From positions 467,515 to 531,514 of the forward strand of contig NZ_JAGIYQ010000001.1 in NCBI RefSeq assembly GCF_017814275.1: 64,000 bases of DNA. The letters run 5' to 3'. This document shows positions 9,090 through 18,673 of the stretch, one piece after another. The notes under the pieces were generated by a model, which searched no databases, was not told the origin of the DNA, and saw nothing but the letters and a program-made list of their open reading frames with translations. Origin of the DNA: Gottfriedia endophytica (GTDB lineage Bacteria > Bacillota > Bacilli > Bacillales > Bacillaceae_G). The translations under genes and the position numbers were made by a program. Every line of letters begins with the position of its first letter. Position 1 is the first letter of the stretch.

Positions 9090-9530
9090 ATGAAATTTCC
9101 AGTTAAAAAAAATCCTATTTTAATCTTTATTACTGTGGCTATGTTACCACTTTCAATTTTTATCTTAGTCACTGGTTTACTCATAAAAGATGATATCGTT
9201 GCAGGCATAATAGGCTTTATTATTACTTTTATGCTTTTTATATTTTTAGGATACCCAATCAAGAAATCGTATCATGAAATCACAGAAACTGATTTTTATG
9301 CTGTGTTTGGTTGGATGAAAATCAAAATTCCACTAGCTGACATTACTAAAGTAAATTACACTTGGAATCCGATCTCAGCTCCTGCGTGGACATTTAAAAG
9401 AATGCAAGTTTCATATGGTCGATATGGATTTGATTTGTTGTCTATTCCTAAAAATGAAGAACAATTCTTTACTTTATTAAAAGAAAGATGTCCAAACGCT
9501 TTTATTGATATCGACAAAAAAAGAGACTAA
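9090..9530 (+). CDS. membrane-anchored bacterial PH-domain protein
   Basis: A 146-residue protein with two adjacent N-terminal transmembrane helices (IFITVAMLPLSIFILVTGLL and IIGFIITFMLFIFLG, about residues 10-60). A cytoplasmic bacterial pleckstrin-like domain follows, with ITETDFYAVFGWMKIKIPLADITKV. This layout matches the YyaB/SunI-like group, some members of which confer immunity to bacteriocins; that role is not shown here. I choose ATG 9090 because GGAGTG precedes it. An in-frame ATG at 9036 would add a polar leader of 18 residues without a ribosome site. A bidirectional terminator sits at the 3' end, facing the convergent PH-domain gene. Confidence 0.7.
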   Translation: MKFPVKKNPILIFITVAMLPLSIFILVTGLLIKDDIVAGIIGFIITFMLFIFLGYPIKKSYHEITETDFYAVFGWMKIKIPLADITKVNYTWNPISAPAWTFKRMQVSYGRYGFDLLSIPKNEEQFFTLLKERCPNAFIDIDKKRD

Positions 9531-9557
9531 ACTCATAATTTGAGGTTAGTCTCTTTC
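9521..9557. terminator. bidirectional terminator
   Basis: AGAGACTAA at 9522-9530 pairs with TTAGTCTCT at 9546-9554. The stem includes the stop codon of the plus-strand gene. T runs are present on both strands, stronger on the minus strand. Confidence 0.8.
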
Positions 9558-9560
9558 TCA

Positions 9561-10175
9561 TTAATTATTTATATAACGTTCAAAAATTTCACTGTAATCT
9601 TTTACATTGTACTTTTCTCTTGTGTTAACTAGCCAATTAAATGCTGTGTCATTTAATTCTTTGAAGTTTTGTACAATATTATTTTCATTACTTGATACAC
9701 GGTTTAATGTAGCTGAAGCAAGCTGGACGCTCTTTTCCGCAAATTCCAATTTAATCGTATTTTCATGCGTGATTTCTGAGATTTTCAGAAGTGCTTTATA
9801 TAAATCTTTTACTTCCTCAAGAAATTTTTTATGCACATCAATTGAAAATTCCTTACTACCTATATGAAATTTGATTTCTACATCTAAGTCTACTGTTCCA
9901 GCAGTTTCTAATAGTACATGTGAGATTTTATGAGTGTGGTAGTTATAACGATGTAGTGTACGTTTTTTACTAACAGCGCTCGTTCCATCTAAGTGAATTA
10001 AACCATTGTTTGTAAAACAATATTCATCTGTTTTTGATTTGATTAAAAAATAGATTTTTTCATCGTCTTCATGAAGTACATAATCATCTGAATCTACTTT
10101 ATCGTAATCTTTCTGTTTAATTACAGTACCAATATCACTTAAACCAAGTAAATCAGCTGCTACTTTTCCAAACAT
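9561..10175 (-). CDS. yvbH: PH-domain protein, YvbH-like
   Basis: A 204-residue soluble protein. The N-terminal 125 residues form a bacterial PH-like domain with the conserved opening MFGKVAADLLGLSDIG, then EDDEKIYFLIKSKTDEYCFTNNGLIHLDG and TLHRYNYHTHKISHVLLETAGTVDLDVEI. The C-terminal helical part matches the YvbH-type oligomerisation region. The closeness to remembered B. subtilis YvbH is high across the first domain. Function is not established. There is no membrane segment. A terminator is shared with the convergent membrane-anchored PH-domain gene, so two unrelated PH-fold proteins lie tail to tail. The ATG has a good ribosome site (AGGAGGATAAG). Confidence 0.8.
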   Translation of the reverse strand: MFGKVAADLLGLSDIGTVIKQKDYDKVDSDDYVLHEDDEKIYFLIKSKTDEYCFTNNGLIHLDGTSAVSKKRTLHRYNYHTHKISHVLLETAGTVDLDVEIKFHIGSKEFSIDVHKKFLEEVKDLYKALLKISEITHENTIKLEFAEKSVQLASATLNRVSSNENNIVQNFKELNDTAFNWLVNTREKYNVKDYSEIFERYINN

Positions 10176-10263
10176 TTCTTATCCTCCTATATAAATCTAT
10201 TTAAGTTACCTATACATTCTTATTTTAACACAGGACAATCTATACCTATTAATGAAAACAAAA

Positions 10264-10480
10264 GGCTGTTTTCGTAAGCTTTGTTGCTATTTTAGAATGC
10301 GATAGTTGATTACAACTCCAGGTTGCTCCCTTTCCGCGTGGCGTGAGCTAGCCTCTTCGGCAAGCCTGCGGGGTCTCAGCCTTCCCGCTATTCCCACAGG
10401 AGTCTCGCACCTTCCATTGTTATCAACTTCTGTCTTTAAAATTAAAAATCTCAAAAGCAACAATCCTTTAGAAAAGAGCC
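10264..10480 (-). repeat. dispersed palindromic repeat family 1, copy B
   Basis: A full-length copy with terminal sequences GGCTGTTTTCGTAAGCTTTG and AAAGAGCC, a subterminal stem GTTGATTACAAC, and the GC-rich core. It lies between the divergent yvbH and ABC-F genes. Confidence 0.92.
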
Positions 10481-10581
10481 TTTTAAAAACAACATTCTTT
10501 TAAACAAGAACCATTCAAACTATACTAATTCTTTTACTAACCATTCATACCTATAAAATTTTTATTTACACCTTAAATCTA

Positions 10582-10611
10582 TTGAACACATACATAGTTG
10601 CAGACTATAAT
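10582..10611 (+). promoter_or_regulatory. sigma-A promoter of the ABC-F gene
   Basis: TTGAAC at 10582-10587 and TATAAT at 10606-10611 are separated by 18 bases. The leader downstream is about 75 bases and contains a hairpin at 10634-10652 (GTTCTG, loop of T, CAGAAC). Confidence 0.65.
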
Positions 10612-10694
10612 TATTAAGTGACTGTTTAAAAAAGGTTCTGTTTTTCAGAACGTTATTATATGTAATCGAAAATAAAAAGAAAAGGTGTAGATAA

Positions 10695-12251
10695 ATGAGT
10701 ATTTTAACAGTAAAGAATCTAAGTCATGGTTTTGGTGATCGTGCAATTTTTAATGATGTTTCCTTCCGTTTATTAAAAGGCGAACACATTGGTTTAATCG
10801 GAGCGAATGGTGAAGGTAAGTCAACATTCATGAACATTGTTACTGGTAAACTTCAACCAGATGAGGGAAAAGTTGAGTGGTCAAAAAAAGTTCGTGTTGG
10901 TTATTTAGATCAACATGCCGTCCTGCAGCCAGGAATGACAATTCGCGACGTATTAAAAAGTGCATTTCAATACATGTTTGACATGGAAAATGAAATTAAT
11001 GAGCTTTATGTAAAAATGGCTGATGCAACACCTGAAGAAATGGAAAAAATGCTTGAAGATGTTGGTGTTCTTCAAGATACATTAACAAATAATGATTTTT
11101 ACATCATTGATGCGAAGGTTGAAGAGATCGCTCGAGGTCTTGGTCTTGAAGATATCGGCCTTGATCGTGATGTGAATGAATTATCAGGTGGTCAACGTAC
11201 GAAAGTATTACTAGCAAAACTTTTACTAGAAAAACCTGATATTTTATTGTTAGATGAGCCTACAAACTACCTTGATGAACAACATATTGAATGGTTAAAG
11301 CGTTATTTAAATGAGTATGAAAATGCATTTATCTTAATTTCGCATGATATTCCGTTCTTAAATAGTGTTATTAACTTAATATACCACATGGAAAATCAAG
11401 AATTAAATCGCTATGTTGGTGACTATGACAACTTCATGGGCATTTATGAAATGAAAAAGTCTCAACTAGAATCTGCATACAAACGTCAACAACAAGAAAT
11501 TTCTGAGTTAAAGGATTTCGTTGCACGAAATAAAGCACGTGTTTCTACTCGTAATATGGCTATGTCACGTCAGAAAAAACTTGATAAGATGGATATCATT
11601 GAGCTTGGTCAAGAAAAGCCAAAACCTGAGTTCCAATTTAAGCCAGCTAGAACTTCAGGTAAATTAATTTTTGAAGCAAAAGACTTAGTCATTGGATATG
11701 ATGAACCACTATCTCAACCGTTAAACCTACGCATGGAACGTGGACAAAAAATTGCATTAGTTGGTGCAAACGGTATTGGGAAAACTACTTTAATGCGTAG
11801 TTTATTAGGAGAATTAAAACCAATTTCTGGAGATGTAGAACGTGGCGAATTCTTACACATTGGCTATTTTGAGCAGGAAGTAAAATCAGGTAACAACAAA
11901 ACTTGTATTGATGAAGTATGGGATGAGTTCCCTTCATTCACTCAATATGAAATTCGTGCCGCTCTTGCAAAATGCGGATTAACAACGAAACATATTGAAA
12001 GTAAAGTTACAGTATTAAGTGGTGGAGAAAAAGCTAAAGTACGTTTATGTAAATTAATTAACAATGAAACAAATTTACTTGTACTAGATGAGCCTACAAA
12101 CCATTTAGATGTTGATGCAAAAGATGAGTTAAAACGTGCATTAAAAGAATATAAAGGTAGCGTTCTGATTATCTGTCACGAACCTGAATTTTATAGAGAT
12201 GTAGTAACAGATGTATGGAACGGTGAAAACTGGACGACAAAAGTATTCTAA
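10695..12251 (+). CDS. ABC-F family ATPase (YkpA/YbiT-like)
   Basis: A 518-residue protein with two ABC ATPase domains and no membrane segment, so it is a ribosome-associated ABC-F factor rather than a transporter. The first domain has Walker A GANGEGKST (about 36-44), signature LSGGQ and Walker B LLLDEPTNYLDE. A charged linker of the P-site interaction motif type follows (about 245-300). The second domain has GANGIGKTT, LSGGEKAKVR and LVLDEPTNHLD. Related proteins help ribosomes at difficult sequences, and some members protect against ribosome-targeting antibiotics; nothing here distinguishes those roles. AAGGTG precedes the ATG. The leader hairpin could act in attenuation, which is known for some ABC-F genes. 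Confidence 0.88.
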   Translation: MSILTVKNLSHGFGDRAIFNDVSFRLLKGEHIGLIGANGEGKSTFMNIVTGKLQPDEGKVEWSKKVRVGYLDQHAVLQPGMTIRDVLKSAFQYMFDMENEINELYVKMADATPEEMEKMLEDVGVLQDTLTNNDFYIIDAKVEEIARGLGLEDIGLDRDVNELSGGQRTKVLLAKLLLEKPDILLLDEPTNYLDEQHIEWLKRYLNEYENAFILISHDIPFLNSVINLIYHMENQELNRYVGDYDNFMGIYEMKKSQLESAYKRQQQEISELKDFVARNKARVSTRNMAMSRQKKLDKMDIIELGQEKPKPEFQFKPARTSGKLIFEAKDLVIGYDEPLSQPLNLRMERGQKIALVGANGIGKTTLMRSLLGELKPISGDVERGEFLHIGYFEQEVKSGNNKTCIDEVWDEFPSFTQYEIRAALAKCGLTTKHIESKVTVLSGGEKAKVRLCKLINNETNLLVLDEPTNHLDVDAKDELKRALKEYKGSVLIICHEPEFYRDVVTDVWNGENWTTKVF

Positions 12252-12273
12252 TAATTCCACACAGTATAAAGTG

Positions 12274-12322
12274 AACAAGGATAGAACAAGCAGAAATATT
12301 ATCTGCTTGTTCTATCCTTGTT
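12274..12322. terminator. bidirectional terminator after the ABC-F gene
   Basis: A perfect 21-bp stem (12274-12294 with 12302-12322) with a 7-base loop sits between the convergent ABC-F and DinB-like genes. T runs are short. Confidence 0.8.
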
Positions 12323-12371
12323 TGCATTACAAATGACCTCATTCTATTATCTGTTTCTCAGATATCCCCCA

Positions 12372-12848
12372 TTAGTTACTTACTTGGTTCTCCTGATACG
12401 CCTTCTTTACCCGTTCAATTTGAGCAAGATGGTTACGAACATGTTCGACGCGGAATTCCAGCAACTGTTTAAATGTGAATCGCTCCTGATCAATATACAC
12501 TCCTACTCGCTCGCTTTGTTCACTAGTTAGGTTTTCCAGTATAGTCTGCATACTAGAACGTAGGAATTTAAACAGAAGCAGATACTGTTCACGATCCAAC
12601 AAATCATACTCCAAGTTATTTGCCCATGCGTTTTGGTCAAATGAAATCAGAATTGGCTCTTCCTCCGCCAAGACTTTTTTTAGACGAGGTGTGGCCGAAA
12701 TCTCGGCATCCGTCACATGTATGAGGATTTGATGAATGCTCCATTTGTCTGGTGCGGGTTTGTAATGAAACTCATCTTCGTTCAATCCTTCGATGGCTTT
12801 CCGAAGCATTTCGTATCCTAAGGCGTACTCATGAATTAATTCTTTCAA
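12372..12848 (-). CDS. DinB-superfamily protein (TTG start)
   Basis: A 158-residue four-helix-bundle protein of the DinB/YfiT-like superfamily, usually metal-dependent hydrolases or thiol transferases. The expected metal-binding histidines are visible: HQILIHVTDAE near residue 38-48 and HVRNHLAQIERV near 130-140. The helical spacing between them is normal. I start it at TTG 12848, where AGGAGG lies 7 bases upstream. A start at the ATGs around 12884 would put that ribosome site inside the gene. It is convergent with the ABC-F gene. The substrate is unknown; assignment to bacillithiol-transferase-like subgroups is possible but not shown. Confidence 0.8.
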   Translation of the reverse strand: MKELIHEYALGYEMLRKAIEGLNEDEFHYKPAPDKWSIHQILIHVTDAEISATPRLKKVLAEEEPILISFDQNAWANNLEYDLLDREQYLLLFKFLRSSMQTILENLTSEQSERVGVYIDQERFTFKQLLEFRVEHVRNHLAQIERVKKAYQENQVSN

Positions 12849-12967
12849 TTCAATACCTCCTATTTTCAAGTAGCTATTCATCAAACTATATTCTTGTTTT
12901 TAAGTGAATATCCTTTTATCTTTTAGGCAAAGTACACCTACATTAATTCCCCTATCCATTGTACTCA

Positions 12968-13005
12968 AATAAAAAAGGACTAGGAATTCCCATCCCTTTT
13001 TTATT
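12968..13005. terminator. A/T-flanked hairpin, possible bidirectional terminator
   Basis: AATAAAAAAGG pairs with CCTTTTTTATT around an inner GGAATTCC. It sits in the divergent gap between the DinB-like and lipoprotein genes. The rest of that gap (12885-13213) holds no other clear element. Confidence 0.5.
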
Positions 13006-13213
13006 TTTCGGATTTATTTAAAATTTCTAATTATTTCTAATGTTTTCTTAGTTTTTATAGTAAAATGGAAAGATGGGGCACTTAGTACTAAAAATTTACA
13101 TAGAAACCCCAATACTCTAAATCCATTATACAAAGTTAAACTACTTCTACATTTAACAAATAGCCCGACGTGAAATGATGAAATAATAAACTTTGGATAG
13201 GAGATGAATGTAA

Positions 13214-13672
13214 ATGAAAGTGTGTTTGAAGTTAATTATTGGATTCTTATGCATTTTTTCATTAACTGGGTGTATAGGTGAGGATTATGATGTTGGCCCT
13301 CCAACAGCTTATATGGATGTGGACTTTTCTAAAATAAGATTAAAAGAAGCGAACATTCTGTGGAGCACTGGCAGTATTAGTATTAATAAAGTAACACAAA
13401 ACATTCCACAATTGGCAGCCAGGCAAAAGCAAGTAAGTGTTAGCCCTCTGCAGTCTGTTAATCTAGAATTTGAAGAGAACAAGGAGAACGGTGGGCAATA
13501 TAACGATGTATCAGTCAACGTTTTCGTATGGCAAGGAGATACACAAGAACGATTGGAATGCAAAGATAACACGTTTAATTTTCCGGAAGAGAAAGGCACT
13601 TATGTGTTAGAGGTGAACTTTCACTCTCACCAAGGTGATGTTAAATATGTGGGAAATGTCGTTATTAAGTGA
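13214..13672 (+). CDS. secreted lipoprotein of unknown function
   Basis: A 152-residue protein with a lipoprotein signal peptide: MKVCLKLIIGFLCIFSLTGC, in which LTGC is the lipobox and the cysteine is residue 20. The mature part of about 130 residues is acidic and likely rich in beta strands, with QSVNLEFEENKENGG and KGTYVLEVNFHSHQGDVKYVGNVVIK, which has an Ig-like flavour near the end. No enzyme motif is visible. It would be anchored on the outer face of the membrane. AGGAG is 10 bases before the ATG. The gene stands alone, followed by a double terminator. I do not recognise the family. Confidence 0.7.
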   Translation: MKVCLKLIIGFLCIFSLTGCIGEDYDVGPPTAYMDVDFSKIRLKEANILWSTGSISINKVTQNIPQLAARQKQVSVSPLQSVNLEFEENKENGGQYNDVSVNVFVWQGDTQERLECKDNTFNFPEEKGTYVLEVNFHSHQGDVKYVGNVVIK

Positions 13673-13860
13673 TGATTTGAGTAGAATTTTGCCAAGGGAA
13701 TCTATTTTAAGAAGAAGAAAATCTTAGGAACTAAATCTTCTAAACAAATTCTACTTCATTTTAGGATTCTCTTGTGTTCGTTAACTTAAAAGCACCTCAT
13801 ACTTTTTATAATTTAATTATATCAAAAATCTACGTTGAACTTATCTATTAAAGATGAAAA

Positions 13861-13913
13861 AAGGCTGTCGACTTTTTCGACAGCCTTAGGGATGGATTTT
13901 CCATCCCTTTTTT
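13861..13913. terminator. double hairpin, bidirectional terminator
   Basis: The first hairpin is AAGGCTGTCGA/TCGACAGCCTT at 13861-13887. The second is GGGATGGA/TCCATCCC at 13889-13907. Each is followed by a T run in its outward direction, so both the lipoprotein and the SDR gene are terminated here. Confidence 0.88.
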
Positions 13914-13941
13914 AATCTATCTTGTTTCTGAAACGTGATTG

Positions 13942-14676
13942 TTACATTTGAGAAGTAGGTCGTACAATAATCTCATTAATTGATACAGAAGTTGGTTGTT
14001 CAATTGCATATAAAATCGCTCTGGCGATATCGTCTCCACTCATCAATTCTAATCCATTTTGTTGGCTAAACATCGTTAAAACATCTTGATCAGAAATTGT
14101 ATTTGTTAGTTCTGTTGCAACTGCTCCTGGTGAAATAATTGTTGTACGAATATTTTGATCTGGACGCATTTCTTTTCGTAATCCTTCTGTAATAACTCGT
14201 ACTGCATATTTTGTAGCGCTATACACTGCACTTGAAGGCATGATTTCATGGCCAGCCACTGATGAGATATTAATGATATGTCCCTCATTACGCTCTTCCA
14301 TATGTTTATATACGGCATTAATTCCATAGAGAACCCCTTTGATGTTTACATCAATCATTAGGTCCCACTCTTCAACTTTTAACTTATTCATAAAAGATAA
14401 TGGCATAACGCCCGCATTATTGATTAAAATATCAATTTTCCCATATGTATCGATAGTAGCTTTTGCTAAAGCTTCCATATCACTTCTAGAAGTGACATCT
14501 GTAACTTTATAGCTAACTTCTGCACCTAATTCTTCTATTTCAGTTTTTAATTGTTGTAAACGCTCTTCTCTTCTTGCAGCTAACATTAGTTTAAATCCTT
14601 TTATCGCTAATGCCTTTGCAGTAGCTTGTCCAATCCCACTACTTGCCCCAGTTATAATCACAACATTATTTTCCAT
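13942..14676 (-). CDS. short-chain dehydrogenase/reductase
   Basis: A 244-residue classical SDR oxidoreductase. The cofactor motif TGASSGIG is at residues 10-17, ILINNAGVMP follows near 87, the catalytic Ser is in INISSVAG, and the Tyr/Lys pair is in YSATKYA near 152-158. The Rossmann pattern with AARREERL after beta2 (basic residues) suggests NADP preference. It resembles the YdfG-like group acting on 3-hydroxy acids, but the substrate is open. ATG 14676 is used because AGGGTGG precedes it; an in-frame ATG at 14718 adds a leader without a ribosome site. It follows pheT on the same strand but is separated by a terminator. Confidence 0.88.
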   Translation of the reverse strand: MENNVVIITGASSGIGQATAKALAIKGFKLMLAARREERLQQLKTEIEELGAEVSYKVTDVTSRSDMEALAKATIDTYGKIDILINNAGVMPLSFMNKLKVEEWDLMIDVNIKGVLYGINAVYKHMEERNEGHIINISSVAGHEIMPSSAVYSATKYAVRVITEGLRKEMRPDQNIRTTIISPGAVATELTNTISDQDVLTMFSQQNGLELMSGDDIARAILYAIEQPTSVSINEIIVRPTSQM

Positions 14677-14724
14677 CTTAATCCACCCTTTATTCACTAC
14701 TAATATAGTTCTATTCATTAGAAA

Positions 14725-14747
14725 AGGACTAGATAAATCCTAGTCCT
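14725..14747 (-). terminator. terminator after pheT
   Basis: AGGACTAG pairs with CTAGTCCT, and TTTTC follows on the minus strand. It lies 9 bases past the pheT stop. Confidence 0.8.
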
Positions 14748-14755
14748 CCACTATC

Positions 14756-17170
14756 TTATCCACGTAGTTGAGCGTTATGTGTCTCTTCTACAGATTTTAA
14801 AACTTTTTCATGAACTTTCGTTACTTCTTCATCTGTCAGTGTTCTTTCTGGATCAAAGTAAGTTAATGAGAATGCAATTGATTTCTTACCTGCTTCCATT
14901 TTGTCACCTTCATATAAGTCAAAGATTGTTACATCTTTTAATAACTTACCTCCAGCTGAGCGAATTGTTTCTACCATTTCACCAGCTACAACAGTTGAAT
15001 CAACAACTAACGCCATATCTCTGTTCATGCTTGGGAAACGTGGAATCGCTTCGTATAAAATCTCTTCAACTTCAGTATTTAATAACTTCGCAAGTGATAA
15101 TTGGAATACGTATGTTTCTTTAATATTCCATTCTTTTTGTGTAGATGGATGAACTTGACCAATGAAGCCAATTTCATTGCCATCGATTAAAATACTTGCT
15201 GTACGACCTGGATGAAGATCTTCTTTTTTCGCAGCAACATAAGATACTTTATTAGATAAGGCTAATTCATTAAATAGACCATCTAAAATACCTTTTACAA
15301 CATAGAAATCTACTGCTTTCTTTTCACCTTGCCATGCATGTTGTAACCATAATCCTGTTAATGCACCTGCAAGATATTCTTCTTCATGTGGAAGTTCATT
15401 GTTTTCTGATGTTAAGAAAACAGATCCTGCTTCAAATAAATGTACGCTTTCTTCTTTACGTGCAACGTTATAAGAAACTGCATCAAGTAGATGTGGTACT
15501 AAGCTAAAGCGTAATTCGCTACGTTCTTCACTCATCGGTAATGCTAAACGAACTGGGCTCGCTTCCCCAGCTTCTAAAGCAAAACGTTTCACCTTGCTTC
15601 CGCTAGTTAATGAATACGTTACTGCTTCAAATAATCCAGCATGTGATAAATAACGACGAATTCTTCTACGTTTTGCTTGGTATGAAGTTAATTGACCACG
15701 ACTTGCAACGCCTGTCGGTAATGTTGCAGGAATATGATCATAGCCATATAAACGGCCAACTTCTTCTACTAAATCTTCTTCAATCGTAATATCACCACGG
15801 CGTAAAGGAACAGTTACTGTAAATGACTCTCCTTCTTGAGCTGCTTCTAAGCGTAAACGACGGAAAATATCTTTAACTGTTTCAGCATCAATATCTGTTC
15901 CTAATACACTATTAATTTTTTGAACAGTTACTGTAACGTTTTGTTCTTCTACTTGTAAATTATTTTCTACAGTAGTACCTGGTGCAAGCGTACCACCAGC
16001 TAGCTCAACCACTAATTCCGCTGCTCTCTCACCTGCTGCTAATGTACGAGAAGAATCAATTCCTTTTTCAAAACGTGCACTTGATTCACTACGTAAACCT
16101 AATTCTTTTGATGTTTGACGGACACTTAAAGGACGGAATACTGCTGATTCAATTAAAACGTCAGTTGTATTCTCATCAACTTCAGAGTTTTGTCCGCCCA
16201 TTACTCCAGCAATCGCAACAGCTTCTTTATCAGTTGCAATCACTAAATTATGAGGTTGTAAAGTACGTTCTTCCCCATCAAGCGTTGTAATTTTCTCATC
16301 AGCTTTTGCGTTTCTAACAATAATTGATTGACTATTTAATTTGTTATAATCAAACGCATGTAACGGTTGACCATATTCAATTAAAATGTAATTTGTGATA
16401 TCAACAACATTATTAATTGGACGAATACCTGCACTCATTAAACGTGATTGCATCCAAATTGGAGATGGGCCGATTTTTACACCTTTTACAAGTTTCGCAG
16501 CGTAAAATGGTGCATCTTCTTTTGCTTCTACCGTTACATTAACAAAATCTGCATTGTTTGTTACTTCAGCTCCAACTTTTGGAAGTTTCACTTCACGGTC
16601 TAAGACTGCTGCAACTTCATAAGCAACACCGATCATGTTTAAGCAATCTGCACGGTTTGGCGTTAAGCCTAATTCAAGAACTGAATCATTTAAATGAAGA
16701 TATTCAAGTGCATCAGTTCCAACTTCTGCGTCATTCGGAAGGACAAAGATTCCATTTGAGAATTCTTTAGCAACAACTTTTCCTTCGATTCCTATCTCTT
16801 GAAGTGAACAAATCATACCTTCTGATACTTCACCACGAAGCTTTGCTTTTTTAATTTTAAAATTACCTGGAAGTACCGCTCCAATTTTTGCAACAATAAC
16901 CTTTTGTCCTTTATCTACATTTGGTGCGCCACAAATAATTTGAAGTGGTTGTTCTTCGCCTACATCTACAGTACATTTGTTTAGTTTATCAGCCTGCGGA
17001 TGTTGTTCACGTTCCATCACATATCCTACAACGACATTTTTAATGCCTTCTGATAAATTATTAACGCCTTCTACTTCAATACCTGCTTTTGTAATTAAAT
17101 TTGCTAGTTCTTCAGGTGTTACGCCTGATAAATCTACATAATCTTGTAACCATTTCGTTGATACGAACAT
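14756..17170 (-). CDS. pheT: phenylalanine-tRNA ligase beta subunit
   Basis: An 804-residue PheT, the beta subunit of the alpha2-beta2 enzyme that charges tRNA-Phe. The N-terminal region and the OB-fold tRNA-binding domain (about 40-155) contain [21 protein letters not shown]. The B3/B4 editing region has [25 protein letters not shown]. The B5 domain (about 405-480) and a core catalytic-like domain with [13 protein letters not shown] follow. The C-terminal ferredoxin-fold anticodon-binding domain starts near [19 protein letters not shown]. Length matches Bacillus PheT. pheS ends 19 bases upstream, so the two form an operon under the T-box leader. Confidence 0.96.
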   Translation of the reverse strand: MFVSTKWLQDYVDLSGVTPEELANLITKAGIEVEGVNNLSEGIKNVVVGYVMEREQHPQADKLNKCTVDVGEEQPLQIICGAPNVDKGQKVIVAKIGAVLPGNFKIKKAKLRGEVSEGMICSLQEIGIEGKVVAKEFSNGIFVLPNDAEVGTDALEYLHLNDSVLELGLTPNRADCLNMIGVAYEVAAVLDREVKLPKVGAEVTNNADFVNVTVEAKEDAPFYAAKLVKGVKIGPSPIWMQSRLMSAGIRPINNVVDITNYILIEYGQPLHAFDYNKLNSQSIIVRNAKADEKITTLDGEERTLQPHNLVIATDKEAVAIAGVMGGQNSEVDENTTDVLIESAVFRPLSVRQTSKELGLRSESSARFEKGIDSSRTLAAGERAAELVVELAGGTLAPGTTVENNLQVEEQNVTVTVQKINSVLGTDIDAETVKDIFRRLRLEAAQEGESFTVTVPLRRGDITIEEDLVEEVGRLYGYDHIPATLPTGVASRGQLTSYQAKRRRIRRYLSHAGLFEAVTYSLTSGSKVKRFALEAGEASPVRLALPMSEERSELRFSLVPHLLDAVSYNVARKEESVHLFEAGSVFLTSENNELPHEEEYLAGALTGLWLQHAWQGEKKAVDFYVVKGILDGLFNELALSNKVSYVAAKKEDLHPGRTASILIDGNEIGFIGQVHPSTQKEWNIKETYVFQLSLAKLLNTEVEEILYEAIPRFPSMNRDMALVVDSTVVAGEMVETIRSAGGKLLKDVTIFDLYEGDKMEAGKKSIAFSLTYFDPERTLTDEEVTKVHEKVLKSVEETHNAQLRG

Positions 17171-17189
17171 ATTGTTGTCCCCTCCTACC

Positions 17190-18224
17190 TTACATTTGTT
17201 GGAATTGCTTTAAGAAACGAATATCATTTGTATAGAAATGACGAATGTCATCAATGCCATATTTTAATAATGCAATGCGTTCTGAACCAATTCCGAATGC
17301 AAATCCTTGGTATTCTTTTGCGTTATAACCAGCCATTTCAAGTACGTTAGGATGAACCATACCAGCACCTAAAATTTCAATCCAACCAGTATGTTTACAC
17401 ATGTTACATCCTTTTCCCCCACATTTCATACAAGAAATGTCCATTTCAACAGATGGTTCTGTGAATGGGAAGAAGCTAGGGCGCAAGCGAATTTCACGAT
17501 CTTCACCGAACATTCTTTTTGCAAACAATTGAAGTGTTCCTTTTAAGTCACTCATAGAAATGTTTTTACCAACCACTAATCCTTCGATTTGCATGAATTG
17601 GTGTGAGTGAGTTGCATCATCATCATCACGCCTGTAAACCTTACCTGGACAAATGATTTTGATCGGTCCTTTTTCCATATTCGCTTCCATTGTTCTTGCT
17701 TGAACTGTTGATGTATGTGTACGCATTAAAGTTTCTTCTGAAATATAGAATGAATCTTGCATATCACGTGCAGGATGCCCTTTTGGAAGGTTTAATGCTT
17801 CAAAGTTGTAATAGTCTTTTTCAACCTCTGGACCTTCTACTACTTCGTATCCCATTCCAATGAATAAATCTTCAATTTCTTCAATTACAGCTTTTAAAGG
17901 ATGTGCACCACCAGCATGAACTGGACGTCCAGGTAATGTTACGTCAATACTTTCCTTAGCAAGTTTGTCGTCAATTTCCTTTTGTTCAAGTAACACTATC
18001 TTTGCTTCTAGCTTTTCTTGAATCGCAGCGCGTACTTCATTTGCAACGGCACCCATTTTTGGACGTTCTTCAGGAGATAAATCCTTCATCGCCTTCATTG
18101 CTTCTGTAATTGGTCCTTTTTTACCTAAATACGCAATACGTACTTCATTTAATGCTTTTAAATCATTTGCTTCTTCAATTTGTTTGATTGCTTCCGCTTG
18201 TAAAGCTACTAAACGCTCTTGCAT
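17190..18224 (-). CDS. pheS: phenylalanine-tRNA ligase alpha subunit
   Basis: A 344-residue PheS, the catalytic subunit of phenylalanyl-tRNA synthetase. The N-terminal coiled coil (about 1-90) is present. The class II motifs follow: [28 protein letters not shown] (motif 1), [24 protein letters not shown] (motif 2) and [22 protein letters not shown] (motif 3). Near the C-terminus, four cysteines in [17 protein letters not shown] look like a zinc-type insertion seen in Firmicute enzymes. AGGAGG precedes the ATG. Expression is controlled by the upstream phenylalanine T-box. Confidence 0.97.
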   Translation of the reverse strand: MQERLVALQAEAIKQIEEANDLKALNEVRIAYLGKKGPITEAMKAMKDLSPEERPKMGAVANEVRAAIQEKLEAKIVLLEQKEIDDKLAKESIDVTLPGRPVHAGGAHPLKAVIEEIEDLFIGMGYEVVEGPEVEKDYYNFEALNLPKGHPARDMQDSFYISEETLMRTHTSTVQARTMEANMEKGPIKIICPGKVYRRDDDDATHSHQFMQIEGLVVGKNISMSDLKGTLQLFAKRMFGEDREIRLRPSFFPFTEPSVEMDISCMKCGGKGCNMCKHTGWIEILGAGMVHPNVLEMAGYNAKEYQGFAFGIGSERIALLKYGIDDIRHFYTNDIRFLKQFQQM

Positions 18225-18287
18225 TTGCTTTCCTCCTATTTTCAGTCAGTGTTTTGCACTTTTTTATAAATTTTGAAATACAAAAAA

Positions 18288-18574
18288 CCTCGTTCCCAAT
18301 AAAGGGACGAGGTTATCATTCGCGGTACCACCCTAATTAACAGTTTCACTTAATTATAGAAAAGATAATTAAATGAACTATGTACTGTTCACTTCATTCA
18401 AATAACGGCTTCTACCGAGTCGCCTTTACACACAATTGTGTGGTCCCGGCGCTTGCTCCAGAGGTGAATTCAACTACACTGTCTATAAAAGTGCTCGCAG
18501 TCTATGGCACTTTCTTCCTTAATAGCGTGATGTAATCTACTCTTCTCTTTCATAGCATTTGACTATTTATTTAC
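18288..18574 (-). ncRNA. T-box riboswitch, phenylalanine specific
   Basis: The leader of pheST. The T-box sequence AGGGTGGTACCGCG is at 18334-18321 (minus strand). A terminator follows with CCTCGTCCC pairing to GGGAACGAGG and then T6 (18312-18288). The Stem I specifier region reads GAATTCACC, and the UUC specifier codon (Phe) is at 18468-18466. Uncharged tRNA-Phe would stabilise the antiterminator and switch on pheS-pheT. All elements are seen in the sequence; the mechanism is established for the family. Confidence 0.95.
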
Positions 18575-18580
18575 TCACTT

Positions 18581-18609
18581 ATTATAGTGATTTTAGTTAT
18601 GATATGCAA
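18581..18609 (-). promoter_or_regulatory. sigma-A promoter of pheST
   Basis: TTGCAT (-35, 18609-18604) and TATAAT (-10, 18586-18581) are separated by 17 bases on the minus strand. This places the transcript start near 18574, at the 5' end of the T-box leader. Confidence 0.85.
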
Positions 18610-18673
18610 CTCCTCATCAAAATTTTCACATATTTTATATGAAGAATTTTGATGTAAGACCAAGTATGGCCAA

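Noticed and set aside
10306-10503. 65-codon ORF in repeat copy B
   Set aside because: It sits in the palindromic repeat, uses unusual codons compared with neighbours, and has no ribosome site.
13074-13121. 15-codon ORF before the lipoprotein gene as a leader peptide
   Set aside because: It is short, with poorly spaced ribosome-site bases and no terminator or attenuator linked to it.
14779-15152. long plus-strand ORFs opposite pheT
   Set aside because: They are antisense shadows of a conserved gene with leucine-rich, low-complexity translations.
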